Positions 6,341 through 13,068 of a DNA stretch of 14,770 nt are shown in pieces. Below the pieces are notes generated by a model that saw only the letters and a list, made by a program, of their open reading frames with translations, made no database searches and was not told the origin of the DNA. The DNA lies in the NCBI GenBank assembly GCA_040289115.1, contig PSKS01000060.1, positions 1 to 14,770 of the forward strand. The letters run 5' to 3'. Origin of the DNA: JAUQQI01 sp040289115. GTDB lineage: Bacteria; Chloroflexota; Dehalococcoidia; JAUQQI01. A program made the position numbers and the translations under genes. Numbering within the stretch: position 1 is the first letter of the stretch; each line of letters begins with the position of its first letter.

Positions 6341-7012
6341 CTAATCCTCGACCACCAGCTCGAAGACCAAGTAAGAGATGCCCACGAATAGGGCGTCGAA
6401 CCCCACCAGCAACTGGAGCCACGGCAACGCCAGCTCCCAGGGGTCGCCGGCAACAACCACCGTCGTCGCCTTCACGGTGGCGATGATGACGGGCACCGAA
6501 ATGGGAAAGAGCAGGATGGGCAACAGACCTTCCCGGGTTCGGGTGTGGGCGGCCAGGGCCGAAAAGAGGGTTCCCACCGAGGCGAACCCGAGGCTACCCA
6601 GCAGGGCCACCAGGCCCAGGGGCAGAAGGGGCAGGTTAAGGCCGAACAGGGCGATAAAGGCCGGGATAGCCACCGCCTCCACCACCAGCATCAGGACCAG
6701 GGCGCTCACAAGCTTTGCCAGGTAGATCGCCCCCCGGTCTATCGGGCAGAGGAGAAGCCCCTCCAGAACGCCCCGGTCCCGCTCGGCTGCAAAGACCCGG
6801 CCCAGGGCCAAGACGGCGGCAAAAATAAATGTCACCCACAGCACCCCGGGGGCCAACACCTGCAGGTTTTCTGCCCGCAGTTCGAAGGCGAAGTTAAATA
6901 TCACCAGAACCAGCAGGGCGAAAACCAAGGTCGAGTAAGCCACGTCCCGGGACCGCAGCTCGATGAGGAGGTCCTTGGCCACCAGGGCCACAAGCCGGTC
7001 AAACCCGAGCAT
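6341..7012 (-). CDS. ccmB: Haem exporter membrane subunit CcmB
   Basis: CcmB is the membrane partner of the CcmA ATPase; together with CcmC and CcmD they power release of haem-loaded CcmE. The 223-residue product has six hydrophobic segments. The cytoplasmic start MLGFDRLVALVAKDLLIELRS matches the family (a KD-L-E-R motif), followed by the RVFAAERDRGVLEGLLLCP segment typical of CcmB coupling loops. Length is near E. coli CcmB (220). I place the start at ATG 7012, overlapping the 3' end of ccmA by 14 nt; an in-frame reading up to 7315 lies wholly over ccmA and is a shadow. Confidence 0.95.
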   Translation of the reverse strand: MLGFDRLVALVAKDLLIELRSRDVAYSTLVFALLVLVIFNFAFELRAENLQVLAPGVLWVTFIFAAVLALGRVFAAERDRGVLEGLLLCPIDRGAIYLAKLVSALVLMLVVEAVAIPAFIALFGLNLPLLPLGLVALLGSLGFASVGTLFSALAAHTRTREGLLPILLFPISVPVIIATVKATTVVVAGDPWELALPWLQLLVGFDALFVGISYLVFELVVED

Positions 7013-7703
7013 GGGCTCCCCCCAGGTTGAGAACGTTGGCGGGAAGGTCGGAGGCTGGCCCGTCAAACACCAGCCTTCCGGCCGAAAGAACCAGGGCCCG
7101 GTCGGCCCAGGCCCGTTCCAGCTCGAAGGCGTGGCTGCTGAAGAGCACGGTCCGCCCCCGGGCCCGCAACTCCCCCAGCAGGGCGGCGAGCCGGCATCGG
7201 CCCTCAACGTCCAGGCCCGTGGTCGGCTCGTCCAAGAGCAGGACGGGCGGGTCGTGGAGCAGGGCCCGAGCCAGGGCCGTTCGCTGCTGGAAACCCCGGG
7301 ATAGGGCCCGGACACGGGTATTCAGCCGGTCGTTCAGGCCGAAGACCTCGGCCACCTCCCGGATACGGCGGTCCAGGTCGGCCACCCTGTACATCCGGCC
7401 GTAAAAGCGCAGGTTCTCGGCCACCGTTAGCTCCTCGTAAAGGTAAGTTTGGTGGCCCGAAAACCCGATAATGCCCCGCACTAGCCGGCCGTGCCGGCGC
7501 AGGTCCAACCCCCCGACCTCCACTACCCCCCTGTCCGGCCGCACCAGGGTGGCCAGCACCTTGAGGAGGGTCGTTTTACCCGAGCCGTTGGGTCCGAGCA
7601 GGACGCAGACCTCGCCGGGGGTAAGCTCGAAACTTACCCCCCGCAGGGCCGGGGTGAGTCCGTAGCGCTTCTCAAGGCCCTCGACCCGAACGGTCGCCTT
7701 CAT
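6999..7703 (-). CDS. ccmA: ABC transporter ATPase CcmA
   Basis: CcmA hydrolyses ATP on the cytoplasmic face for the CcmABCD complex. The 234-residue product has a complete ABC domain: Walker A GPNGSGKT (37-44), a Q-loop glutamine at 85 in SGHQTYLYEELT, signature LSRGF (134-138) followed by QQR, Walker B VLLLDEP (154-160), D-loop TGLD and H-loop His191 in FSSHAFE. The signature departs from LSGGQ in the way CcmA proteins often do (LSAGQ-like, with Phe for Gln). Its ATG overlaps the upstream gene's TGA as ATGA, and its 3' end overlaps ccmB by 14 nt, so it is translationally linked on both sides. Confidence 0.95.
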   Translation of the reverse strand: MKATVRVEGLEKRYGLTPALRGVSFELTPGEVCVLLGPNGSGKTTLLKVLATLVRPDRGVVEVGGLDLRRHGRLVRGIIGFSGHQTYLYEELTVAENLRFYGRMYRVADLDRRIREVAEVFGLNDRLNTRVRALSRGFQQRTALARALLHDPPVLLLDEPTTGLDVEGRCRLAALLGELRARGRTVLFSSHAFELERAWADRALVLSAGRLVFDGPASDLPANVLNLGGAHARV

Positions 7704-8908
7704 CCCGGTCCCTCCCCGGCGGTGAGCCTGCGGGTCAGGGTTAAGAGCTCGGCCTTAAGGGCCGCCCGGCGCTCGGCATATTCGGCCGCCCCAACCTCCC
7801 CCCGCTCGTAGCGGTCGTCCAAATCGGCGATGGCCGCCACCAGCTCCGACCGCCGCCTGGCCAGCGCCTCCGCCGACTCGGCCTGGGGTACGGCCCGGGG
7901 CCCGGCCCGGCGCCGCCACCAGACGAGGCCCAGGGCTGCCAGCCCCAACCCGCCCCCACTGACCACCAGGAGGGGCAGGGTCCGATTAGCCATAAGCCGG
8001 CCGAGCAGGCCCGGCTCGGGCAGGCCCGTCAGGTCGAACCCGACCGGGGCGTTCCCGGGCAAGCCGGTGGCCACGTAAAGGTTAAAAGTCTGTTTCCGGG
8101 CTTGGGTCGGAACCTCCACCTGACCGTGGGGGCTGAGTCCACCCCCCTCCACCCCAATGGAACCTGTTGGGGCCAGCACCAGCAGCCGCTCCACCGGGAA
8201 GGCCGGGGTAAGGCCCACCGTTAACCGCCCTCCGGCATAGGGCAACACGTAGGCAAAGGCCAGGTCAAGGTCCCCAGGCGGCAGGGCCATGGCCACCCCG
8301 TAGCCCCGGGGCGTGCGGACCAGGTCCTCGGTCCGGGGTCCGCTGTGGATGACGATGTTCTGGGCGCCGGTGGGGATGGGCAGGGGGAGAAAGCCCACAT
8401 CCATCCCCATGGGCTTCGAAACGTAGGTGCGGTCGCCCCGGTTAGAGAAAGTTACCAGGCTGAAGACGATAACCTGATTCTGGTCGGGGTTAACGTCGGC
8501 CACCGCAATGCTCAGCTGCTGAATGGCCACCTTCTCGACCGAATCGGTGGCCTCGTAGATGGTGATGTCGGCCCGCTGGACCGGGTCCACATTAACAAAG
8601 CTTACCTGGCGGCCGAAGTAGGAGGCCCCTTGGTACCAGACCCACGGCAGGTAGGAGTAGCCGGGGTCGGCCTTAAGGCCCCGGAAGACAAAGTTGCCCT
8701 CCGGGTCGGCCTGGGTGGTCAGGGTATCGACCACCTGGTCGTTAAGGAAGACAGCCATCCGGACTTCAAGGCCCGCCGGCACCGACGCCCCAGGGGTACC
8801 GTTTTGAACCTGGCCGACTACCCCGTAATCTTCCGGCTGGGCCCGGGCGGGCGCGGATATAAGGAGGCCCAGAGTCAGGACCAGCAGGAGGCTAACGGAC
8901 CGGAGCAT
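7700..8908 (-). CDS. Membrane-anchored secreted accessory protein of the ccm operon (CcmI-loop-like C-terminus)
   Basis: I do not recognise a named family. The 402-residue product has a signal peptide (1-23, ending ARAQ), a large extracytoplasmic part (24-308) whose first 100 residues resemble a carboxypeptidase-regulatory-like beta sandwich (GxVxNGT...VP.GL.V near 32-50, then a GNFVFRGL strand), one transmembrane helix at about 310-331 followed by WWRRR (C-terminus inside), and a charged helical hairpin at about 353-395. That hairpin (ELVAAIADLDDRYERGEVGAAEYAERRAAL) closely resembles one in the neighbouring zinc-ribbon protein and the cytoplasmic loop of CcmI. There is no CXXCH or cysteine pair. 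Its ATG overlaps the upstream TAA by 1 nt and its TGA overlaps the ccmA ATG. A scaffold or apocytochrome-presenting role is inferred from context only. Confidence 0.75.
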   Translation of the reverse strand: MLRSVSLLLVLTLGLLISAPARAQPEDYGVVGQVQNGTPGASVPAGLEVRMAVFLNDQVVDTLTTQADPEGNFVFRGLKADPGYSYLPWVWYQGASYFGRQVSFVNVDPVQRADITIYEATDSVEKVAIQQLSIAVADVNPDQNQVIVFSLVTFSNRGDRTYVSKPMGMDVGFLPLPIPTGAQNIVIHSGPRTEDLVRTPRGYGVAMALPPGDLDLAFAYVLPYAGGRLTVGLTPAFPVERLLVLAPTGSIGVEGGGLSPHGQVEVPTQARKQTFNLYVATGLPGNAPVGFDLTGLPEPGLLGRLMANRTLPLLVVSGGGLGLAALGLVWWRRRAGPRAVPQAESAEALARRRSELVAAIADLDDRYERGEVGAAEYAERRAALKAELLTLTRRLTAGEGPG

Positions 8909-9348
8909 TATCCTGGAAGGGGCGAAACGTTCAGGGCCTGGCCGCAGTGGGGGCAGAAACGGAAGTCTTCCGCCAGGGGCTGGCCGCAGTCGGGACAGCG
9001 TCGGCGGGCGAGGGCCACCTCCCGCTCCAGCAGTTTTTCCAGGGACTCCACGTCGGTGCCGAGGGCCTGGTCGACGGCCTTCAGGGCGGCCAGGGCCCGG
9101 CGGCGGTAGCGGGCCCGTAGAAGCTCGTACTCCTTGTCATCAATTTTGCCCAGCCGGTGGTCCTCTTCCAAATCCCGCAGGGCGTTTAAGGCCAGCTCCC
9201 GCCGCTCCAGGAGCTCCCGGATTCGGTCGGCCCCGGCCGGGTTCTCCGGCTGCGGTAGCCGGGCCGGGGGCCGGATTAAGGGCCAGGCGGCAAAGAGCAA
9301 AACCCCAGCCCCGAGCAGAAGGGCCACAATAGTTCCCGGTTCAGACAT
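8908..9348 (-). CDS. CcmI-like single-pass protein with C-terminal zinc ribbon
   Basis: A 146-residue protein with one N-terminal transmembrane helix (about 7-25) followed by a basic segment (RPPAR), so the rest should be cytoplasmic. Residues 40-90 form a charged helical hairpin (ALNALRDLEEDHRLGKIDDKEYELLRARY) of the type found in the cytoplasmic loop of CcmI between its two membrane helices. The C-terminus has CPDCG (118-122) and CPHCG (132-136), a four-Cys zinc ribbon. In proteobacteria CcmI recruits apocytochrome to CcmF/CcmH through a periplasmic TPR domain, which is absent here. The zinc ribbon is not a haem site: neither motif is CXXCH. It overlaps ccmH by 8 nt at its start, and the next gene by 1 nt (TAATG) at its end. 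Confidence 0.8.
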   Translation of the reverse strand: MSEPGTIVALLLGAGVLLFAAWPLIRPPARLPQPENPAGADRIRELLERRELALNALRDLEEDHRLGKIDDKEYELLRARYRRRALAALKAVDQALGTDVESLEKLLEREVALARRRCPDCGQPLAEDFRFCPHCGQALNVSPLPG

Positions 9349-9802
9349 CCCTTACCGCCTGCTCCAGCTCGGGGGCGTAGCGACCCTCGTCGGCAGGGTC
9401 CAGGGCCGGCTCGGCCTCGGGCCGGGTGCGTCGCCAGGCCCGGACCGCCCCGAAGATGATGCCAAGGCCCAGCAGGACCCCCACGGCCGGCCCGACCCAG
9501 GCCAGCAGGCCGAAGCCCTGGCGGGGCGGCTCCAGCAGAACCCCATCACCGTAGCGCTCCACAAAGTAGTTTATGATCTGCTCTTCGGTCCAGCCCTCAG
9601 CCAGCTTCTGACGGATGATGGCCCGCATCTGGGCAGCCAGGTCCGAGGGCGAATCGGCCACCGAGATCGTCTGGCAGACGGGGCACTGAAGCTTCTTGGC
9701 GATGGCCCGGGCCCGGTCGTCCAGGTCGTCGGCCAGGGCGGGGGAAACCAGGCCCCAGGCGAGAAGGGCCAAAAGCAGGATACCCCCCAGCCTAGCCCCC
9801 AC
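9341..9802 (-). CDS. ccmH: Cytochrome c maturation thiol oxidoreductase CcmH
   Basis: CcmH (CcmL/CycL) acts outside the membrane to reduce the apocytochrome CXXCH cysteines and works with CcmF in haem ligation. The 153-residue product has a signal peptide or anchor (about 1-24), the family motif LQCPVCQ (38-44; redox Cys40 and Cys43, LRCxxCQ in most homologues), the helical domain with WTEEQIINYFVERYGDGVLLEPP (71-93) and a second membrane helix at about 98-121. This is the short, one-domain form. The start is a GTG at 9802 that overlaps the 3' end of ccmF by 11 nt; no ATG lies nearby and the signal peptide begins at this codon. Confidence 0.94.
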   Translation of the reverse strand: MGARLGGILLLALLAWGLVSPALADDLDDRARAIAKKLQCPVCQTISVADSPSDLAAQMRAIIRQKLAEGWTEEQIINYFVERYGDGVLLEPPRQGFGLLAWVGPAVGVLLGLGIIFGAVRAWRRTRPEAEPALDPADEGRYAPELEQAVRDV

Positions 9803-11777
9803 CGGCCACCACCCCCCGGGCCGGAACGGCCGCCGGCACCGCCCGCGTCTGCCTGGCCGGCCAGGCCGCCAGCACCCCCCCGGATAGGGCCACCGCCGCC
9901 CCGAGCCAGACGAAGGAAACCAGCGGGTTTACAAAGACGTGGATGGTGGCCGAGCCGTCGGCCGTCCAGCCCGTCAGAAAGACGTAGAGGTCCTCCAGCC
10001 AGGGCACCACCGTCACAATTTCAATGTGGCTGGCCGGGGTCTGCTCCCAGTTCCGGTAAAATTTCCGGTAGGGCAGAAGCTCCCATTTAAAGGGCTCCAC
10101 CAGGGTAACGAGCGCCCCGACGTTTCGGACCCCAGGGTCCGTCCACTCGCCCAGCTGTTCAAACCGCAGGGTGTACCGGCCGAGGCTGAAGGTTTCCCCT
10201 GGCCGGACCGTGAACTCCCGCTCCAACTTGAAAAAGTTCGACCCGATGACCCCGACGGCCATCACCAGGATGCCCAGGTGGACGATGTAGCCGCCGTACC
10301 GGCGGCGGTTCCGGCCGATAACCCCCAAAAGGGCCACAATAACCCCCTCGCCCGTAGCCCGACGCCGGACCCGCACCGCCCGGTAGAATTCCAAAAAGAC
10401 CGTCCCGGCAACAAACACCACCGCCCAGAAGCCAAGCAGGGCCTCCACAAGTCGGACACCTAAGGCAAAGAGGAGCCCGACCACAACGACCCCGGCCAGG
10501 GCCGGCCCCAGGACATCCCGCAGAAGGGCCGCCAGACTCGTCCGCCGCCAGCCCATTAGGGGCCCGATCCCCATCAGCAAAAGCAGGGCCAGCAGGAGGG
10601 GGCCGTTCACCTGGTTGTAGAAGGGCGGCCCCACCGTGAGCTTCTCGCCCCGGACTGCCTCCGAAAGGAGGGGGAAAACGGTCCCCCACAGGGTTGCAAA
10701 GGCGATGCCCACCAGGAGCAGGTTATTCAACAGAAAGGCAGCCTCCCGGGAAAGGAGGGACTCAAAATCTCCCTGGGTTCGCAAAACTGGTAGCCGGTAA
10801 AGGATGAGGGCCGCCGAGGCGGCGAGGGATATCCCTAGGAAGGTGAAGAACGCTGGGCCGACGGACGACTGGGCAAAGGAGTGGACCGACGTCAGCACGC
10901 CGCTTCGGACGACGAAGGTGCCGAAAATGCTCAGGTTAAAGGCGGCCATTATAAGGCCGAAGTTCCAGAGCTTGAGCATCCCCCGGCGCTCCTGGACCAT
11001 CAGGGAGTGGATAAAGGCCGTTCCCACCAGCCAGGGCAACAGGGCCACGTTTTCGACGGGGTCCCAGCCCCAGTAGCCTCCCCAGCCCAGGACGTGGTAG
11101 GCCCACCACCCCCCGACTACCAGCCCAGCGCCCTGAATGATCCAGGCGAGCATGGCCCAGGCCCGGGTCACCGGCAGCCAGTCCCGGTCGAGCCGCCCGG
11201 TAATGAGGGCCGCCGCTGCAAAGGCAAAGGGAATCGACCAGCTCACGTACCCCGTCAGCAGAAGGGGCGGGTGGACCAGCATCCCGGGGTCCTGAAGGAG
11301 GGGATTTAAGCCCCGGCCGTTGGGGACAACGATGGGCAGCTTTTCGAAAGGATTCGTCAAGAAGTTTAAGACCAGCAGGAAGAAAAGCTGGACGCCACTC
11401 AGGATGGCGATAACCCAGGGGATAAGCCGGGCTTCGGCGTAAAAGTGGAGCCAGACGGCCAGGGCCGCAAGGACCGATAGCATCCAGGCCCAGAAGAGCA
11501 AGGACCCTGCCTGGCCACCCCAGAGGGCTGTGAAGACGAAAATCCGGGGCATCTCCAGGCTGGAATTTTCGGCCACGTAGCGGATGGAGAAATCGTGGGT
11601 TAAAAGGGCGGTAAGGAGGGCGACGATGGCCCCGGTCAGTAAAACGGCCATCCCGAGCAGGCCGTTTCGGGCGCTCACCAGGGCCCCGGGCCAGCGCCGA
11701 CCGACGACGGCCGCCGCCAGGTTATACCCGGCCAGGCCGAGGGCAAAGAGGAGAACCAGACGGCCGAATTCAGCCAT
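9792..11777 (-). CDS. ccmF: Haem lyase subunit CcmF
   Basis: CcmF is the large multi-spanning protein that receives haem from holo-CcmE and catalyses thioether ligation to apocytochrome c. The 661-residue product (E. coli: 647) has many membrane helices and the WWD domain at 224-250 (GWWAYHVLGWGGYWGWDPVEN). The four conserved histidines are all recognisable: His169 (MLVHPPLLL) and His299 (SVHSF) flanking the WWD site, and His257 (FIHSL) and His500 (YIVHLG), which match the ligands of the transmembrane haem b in E. coli CcmF. An extracytoplasmic domain (about 515-600) precedes the last helix. The start is ATG at 11777, 5 nt after the ccmE stop; the ribosome-binding site is weak, suggesting coupling. 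It overlaps ccmH by 11 nt. Confidence 0.97.
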   Translation of the reverse strand: MAEFGRLVLLFALGLAGYNLAAAVVGRRWPGALVSARNGLLGMAVLLTGAIVALLTALLTHDFSIRYVAENSSLEMPRIFVFTALWGGQAGSLLFWAWMLSVLAALAVWLHFYAEARLIPWVIAILSGVQLFFLLVLNFLTNPFEKLPIVVPNGRGLNPLLQDPGMLVHPPLLLTGYVSWSIPFAFAAAALITGRLDRDWLPVTRAWAMLAWIIQGAGLVVGGWWAYHVLGWGGYWGWDPVENVALLPWLVGTAFIHSLMVQERRGMLKLWNFGLIMAAFNLSIFGTFVVRSGVLTSVHSFAQSSVGPAFFTFLGISLAASAALILYRLPVLRTQGDFESLLSREAAFLLNNLLLVGIAFATLWGTVFPLLSEAVRGEKLTVGPPFYNQVNGPLLLALLLLMGIGPLMGWRRTSLAALLRDVLGPALAGVVVVGLLFALGVRLVEALLGFWAVVFVAGTVFLEFYRAVRVRRRATGEGVIVALLGVIGRNRRRYGGYIVHLGILVMAVGVIGSNFFKLEREFTVRPGETFSLGRYTLRFEQLGEWTDPGVRNVGALVTLVEPFKWELLPYRKFYRNWEQTPASHIEIVTVVPWLEDLYVFLTGWTADGSATIHVFVNPLVSFVWLGAAVALSGGVLAAWPARQTRAVPAAVPARGVVAGGG

Positions 11778-11782
11778 GCCGC

Positions 11783-12259
11783 TCAGTTCTGTTGGGGTTG
11801 GCCTGGGACCCCACTTTCAAACTTGGATGGGCATTTTGCGAGGAGGGTCTTAGCCTGGAAAGTCCCGTCCCTGAAATCCCCCTCCACCACAACCTGAATA
11901 CCGGGGGCGAAAATATCCGGGACTATCCCCCGGTAGACCACCGGAATTCGGGCACCCTCTTCTTCGATAACGAACCTGAGGTCGCCACCAGCCGAGCGCA
12001 CCACGGTGCCGTCCACCACCCAGCCGGCCACCCGCACCCGGTCGACACTCCCGGCAGCCTGGGCCCGGGCTAAAAGTTCCGGCACCGTAAGGTAATAGGC
12101 CGCGGTCGATTTCAGGTTAACGTAAACCAGGTAGGTGACCGACAGCAAGATAACGGCCCCGACAGCCAGAAGTTTAACGCCAGGGCTGAACCGACTGGAC
12201 CCGACTTCCTGCTCGGTCTCCAGTGGCAACTCACGGGCCGAACCAACAGGCGCTTCCAT
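11783..12259 (-). CDS. ccmE: Haem chaperone CcmE, variant with Cys in place of the haem-binding His
   Basis: CcmE is a membrane-anchored OB-fold protein that carries haem covalently from CcmABCD to CcmF. The 158-residue product has an N-terminal cytoplasmic tail, one membrane helix (about 28-47), and the conserved OB-fold segments RVRVAGWVVDGTV (74-86), IPVVYRGIVPDIFAPG (105-120) and VVEGDFRDGTFQAKTLLAK (124-142). The next residues are Cys143-Pro-Ser-Lys-Phe147. Canonical CcmE has His-x3-Tyr here (E. coli His130 and Tyr134). A Cys-x3-Tyr variant is known from archaea and some bacteria such as Desulfovibrio; this protein also replaces the Tyr by Phe. It is the first gene of the ccm cluster. 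GGAGG lies 12 nt before ATG 12259, rather far, but no better start is seen. Confidence 0.95.
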   Translation of the reverse strand: MEAPVGSARELPLETEQEVGSSRFSPGVKLLAVGAVILLSVTYLVYVNLKSTAAYYLTVPELLARAQAAGSVDRVRVAGWVVDGTVVRSAGGDLRFVIEEEGARIPVVYRGIVPDIFAPGIQVVVEGDFRDGTFQAKTLLAKCPSKFESGVPGQPQQN

Positions 12260-12289
12260 AGGGCTTTAAGCCTCCTACCCTACCCGGCT

Positions 12290-12295
12290 ATTATA
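12290..12295 (-). promoter_or_regulatory. Consensus -10 element upstream of the ccm operon
   Basis: On the minus strand a perfect TATAAT sits 30 nt before the ccmE ATG in the 146-nt gap after tmk, giving a predicted start near 12283 and a leader of about 24 nt that holds the GGAGG box. No clear -35 hexamer is seen at 16-18 nt spacing, so an activator or alternative spacing may be involved. Confidence 0.55.
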
Positions 12296-12385
12296 CCCTA
12301 AATACGCTTCCCATCCCCTTCCGACGGCACCCTGACCCAGGCCTAGCCGGGGTTTGGTGGCTTCCCCAAATCAGCTTTAGCCGGA

Positions 12386-12404
12386 CAAAACTGGTCCCGG
12401 CCGT
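12386..12404 (-). terminator. Weak hairpin after tmk, possible terminator
   Basis: Immediately after the tmk stop the minus strand reads CCGGGAC, a CAGTTTT loop, then GTCCGG: a six-pair stem with one bulged G. No strong T-run follows. It could separate tmk from the ccm operon, which has its own -10 element downstream, but it is not a convincing intrinsic terminator. Confidence 0.25.
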
Positions 12405-12405
12405 A

Positions 12406-13068
12406 TTACAAGCTTAGACCCCGCTGGGTCAGGAGCTCCCGGACGCAGGCCCAGACCTTCCGGGCCAGCTCCCGGGGGGGCGCCTGGGCATCTAGCACTA
12501 GCCAGCGGCCGGCAAAGCCGGTTTCCCCGGCCCGGGCCAACTCCAGGTAGCCAGCCCGCACCCGCCGATGGAACTCCAGCTCCTCGGCCTCGAACCGGTC
12601 GGCCTCTCGCCGGCCCCGGCGAGCCAGACCGACCTCCACCGGCAGGTCCAGCAACACCACCAGGTCTGGCCAGAGCCCGCCGGTGGCCAGCCGGTCGGCC
12701 TCCGTTACTTGCGCCAGGGGCAGACCGCGGCCGTAGGCCTGGTAGGCGATAGTTGAGGGCGAGTAGCGGTCGCAGAGGACGACCCGGCCCTCGGCGAGGG
12801 CTGGCCGGATGACCGCCCTTACCAACTGGGCCCGGGCCGCCAGGAAAAGAAAGAGCTCAGCCTCGGCCACCAGGCTTTCAGACCCGGGCATCCCCTTTAG
12901 CAACCTTCGCAGGCGCTCCCCCAGCGGGGTACCCCCAGGCTCCCGGGTGCAGACCACCTCAAGTCCAGCCCGCCGGAGCCGTCGGTAAAGGAGGCGGAGC
13001 TGGGTGCTTTTGCCCGACCCTTCAGGCCCCTCAAAGACGATAAACAGCCCCACCCGATCAGCCGGCAC
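12406..13068 (-). CDS. tmk: Thymidylate kinase
   Basis: Tmk converts dTMP to dTDP in the cytoplasm, an essential step of dTTP supply. From the chosen start the product has 220 residues: LFIVFEGPEGSGKST with the P-loop at 14-22, CTREPGGTPLGERLR (40-54), the DRY motif at 100-102 in LCDRYSPSTIAYQAYGRGL, LLDLPVEVGLARRG (139-152) and the LID segment RREADRFE (153-160). The start is ambiguous. GTG 13068 keeps the family N-terminus and overlaps the upstream gene by 11 nt; GTG 13053 would be even shorter; ATG 13101 has the best ribosome-binding site (GAAGG, 6 nt spacing) but adds 11 unusual residues. It forms an operon with the upstream AAA ATPase. Confidence 0.95.
   Translation of the reverse strand: MPADRVGLFIVFEGPEGSGKSTQLRLLYRRLRRAGLEVVCTREPGGTPLGERLRRLLKGMPGSESLVAEAELFLFLAARAQLVRAVIRPALAEGRVVLCDRYSPSTIAYQAYGRGLPLAQVTEADRLATGGLWPDLVVLLDLPVEVGLARRGRREADRFEAEELEFHRRVRAGYLELARAGETGFAGRWLVLDAQAPPRELARKVWACVRELLTQRGLSL

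Noticed and set aside
8938..8995. CPHCG/CPDCG motifs as haem-binding CXXCH sites
   Set aside because: Neither is followed by His at the required position; the four-Cys pattern is a zinc ribbon.
8345..9109. Plus-strand frame of 254 codons opposite the ccm accessory genes
   Set aside because: Shadow of the minus-strand genes, which have coherent signal peptide, membrane helix and zinc ribbon.
9134..10090. Plus-strand frame of 318 codons opposite ccmH/ccmF
   Set aside because: Antisense to two confidently identified genes; Pro/Arg-rich with no homology pattern.
12337..12357. Imperfect inverted repeat ACCCAGGC/GCCGGGGT in the gap between tmk and ccmE
   Set aside because: Contains a mismatch and lacks a T-run; not distinguishable from chance in this composition.
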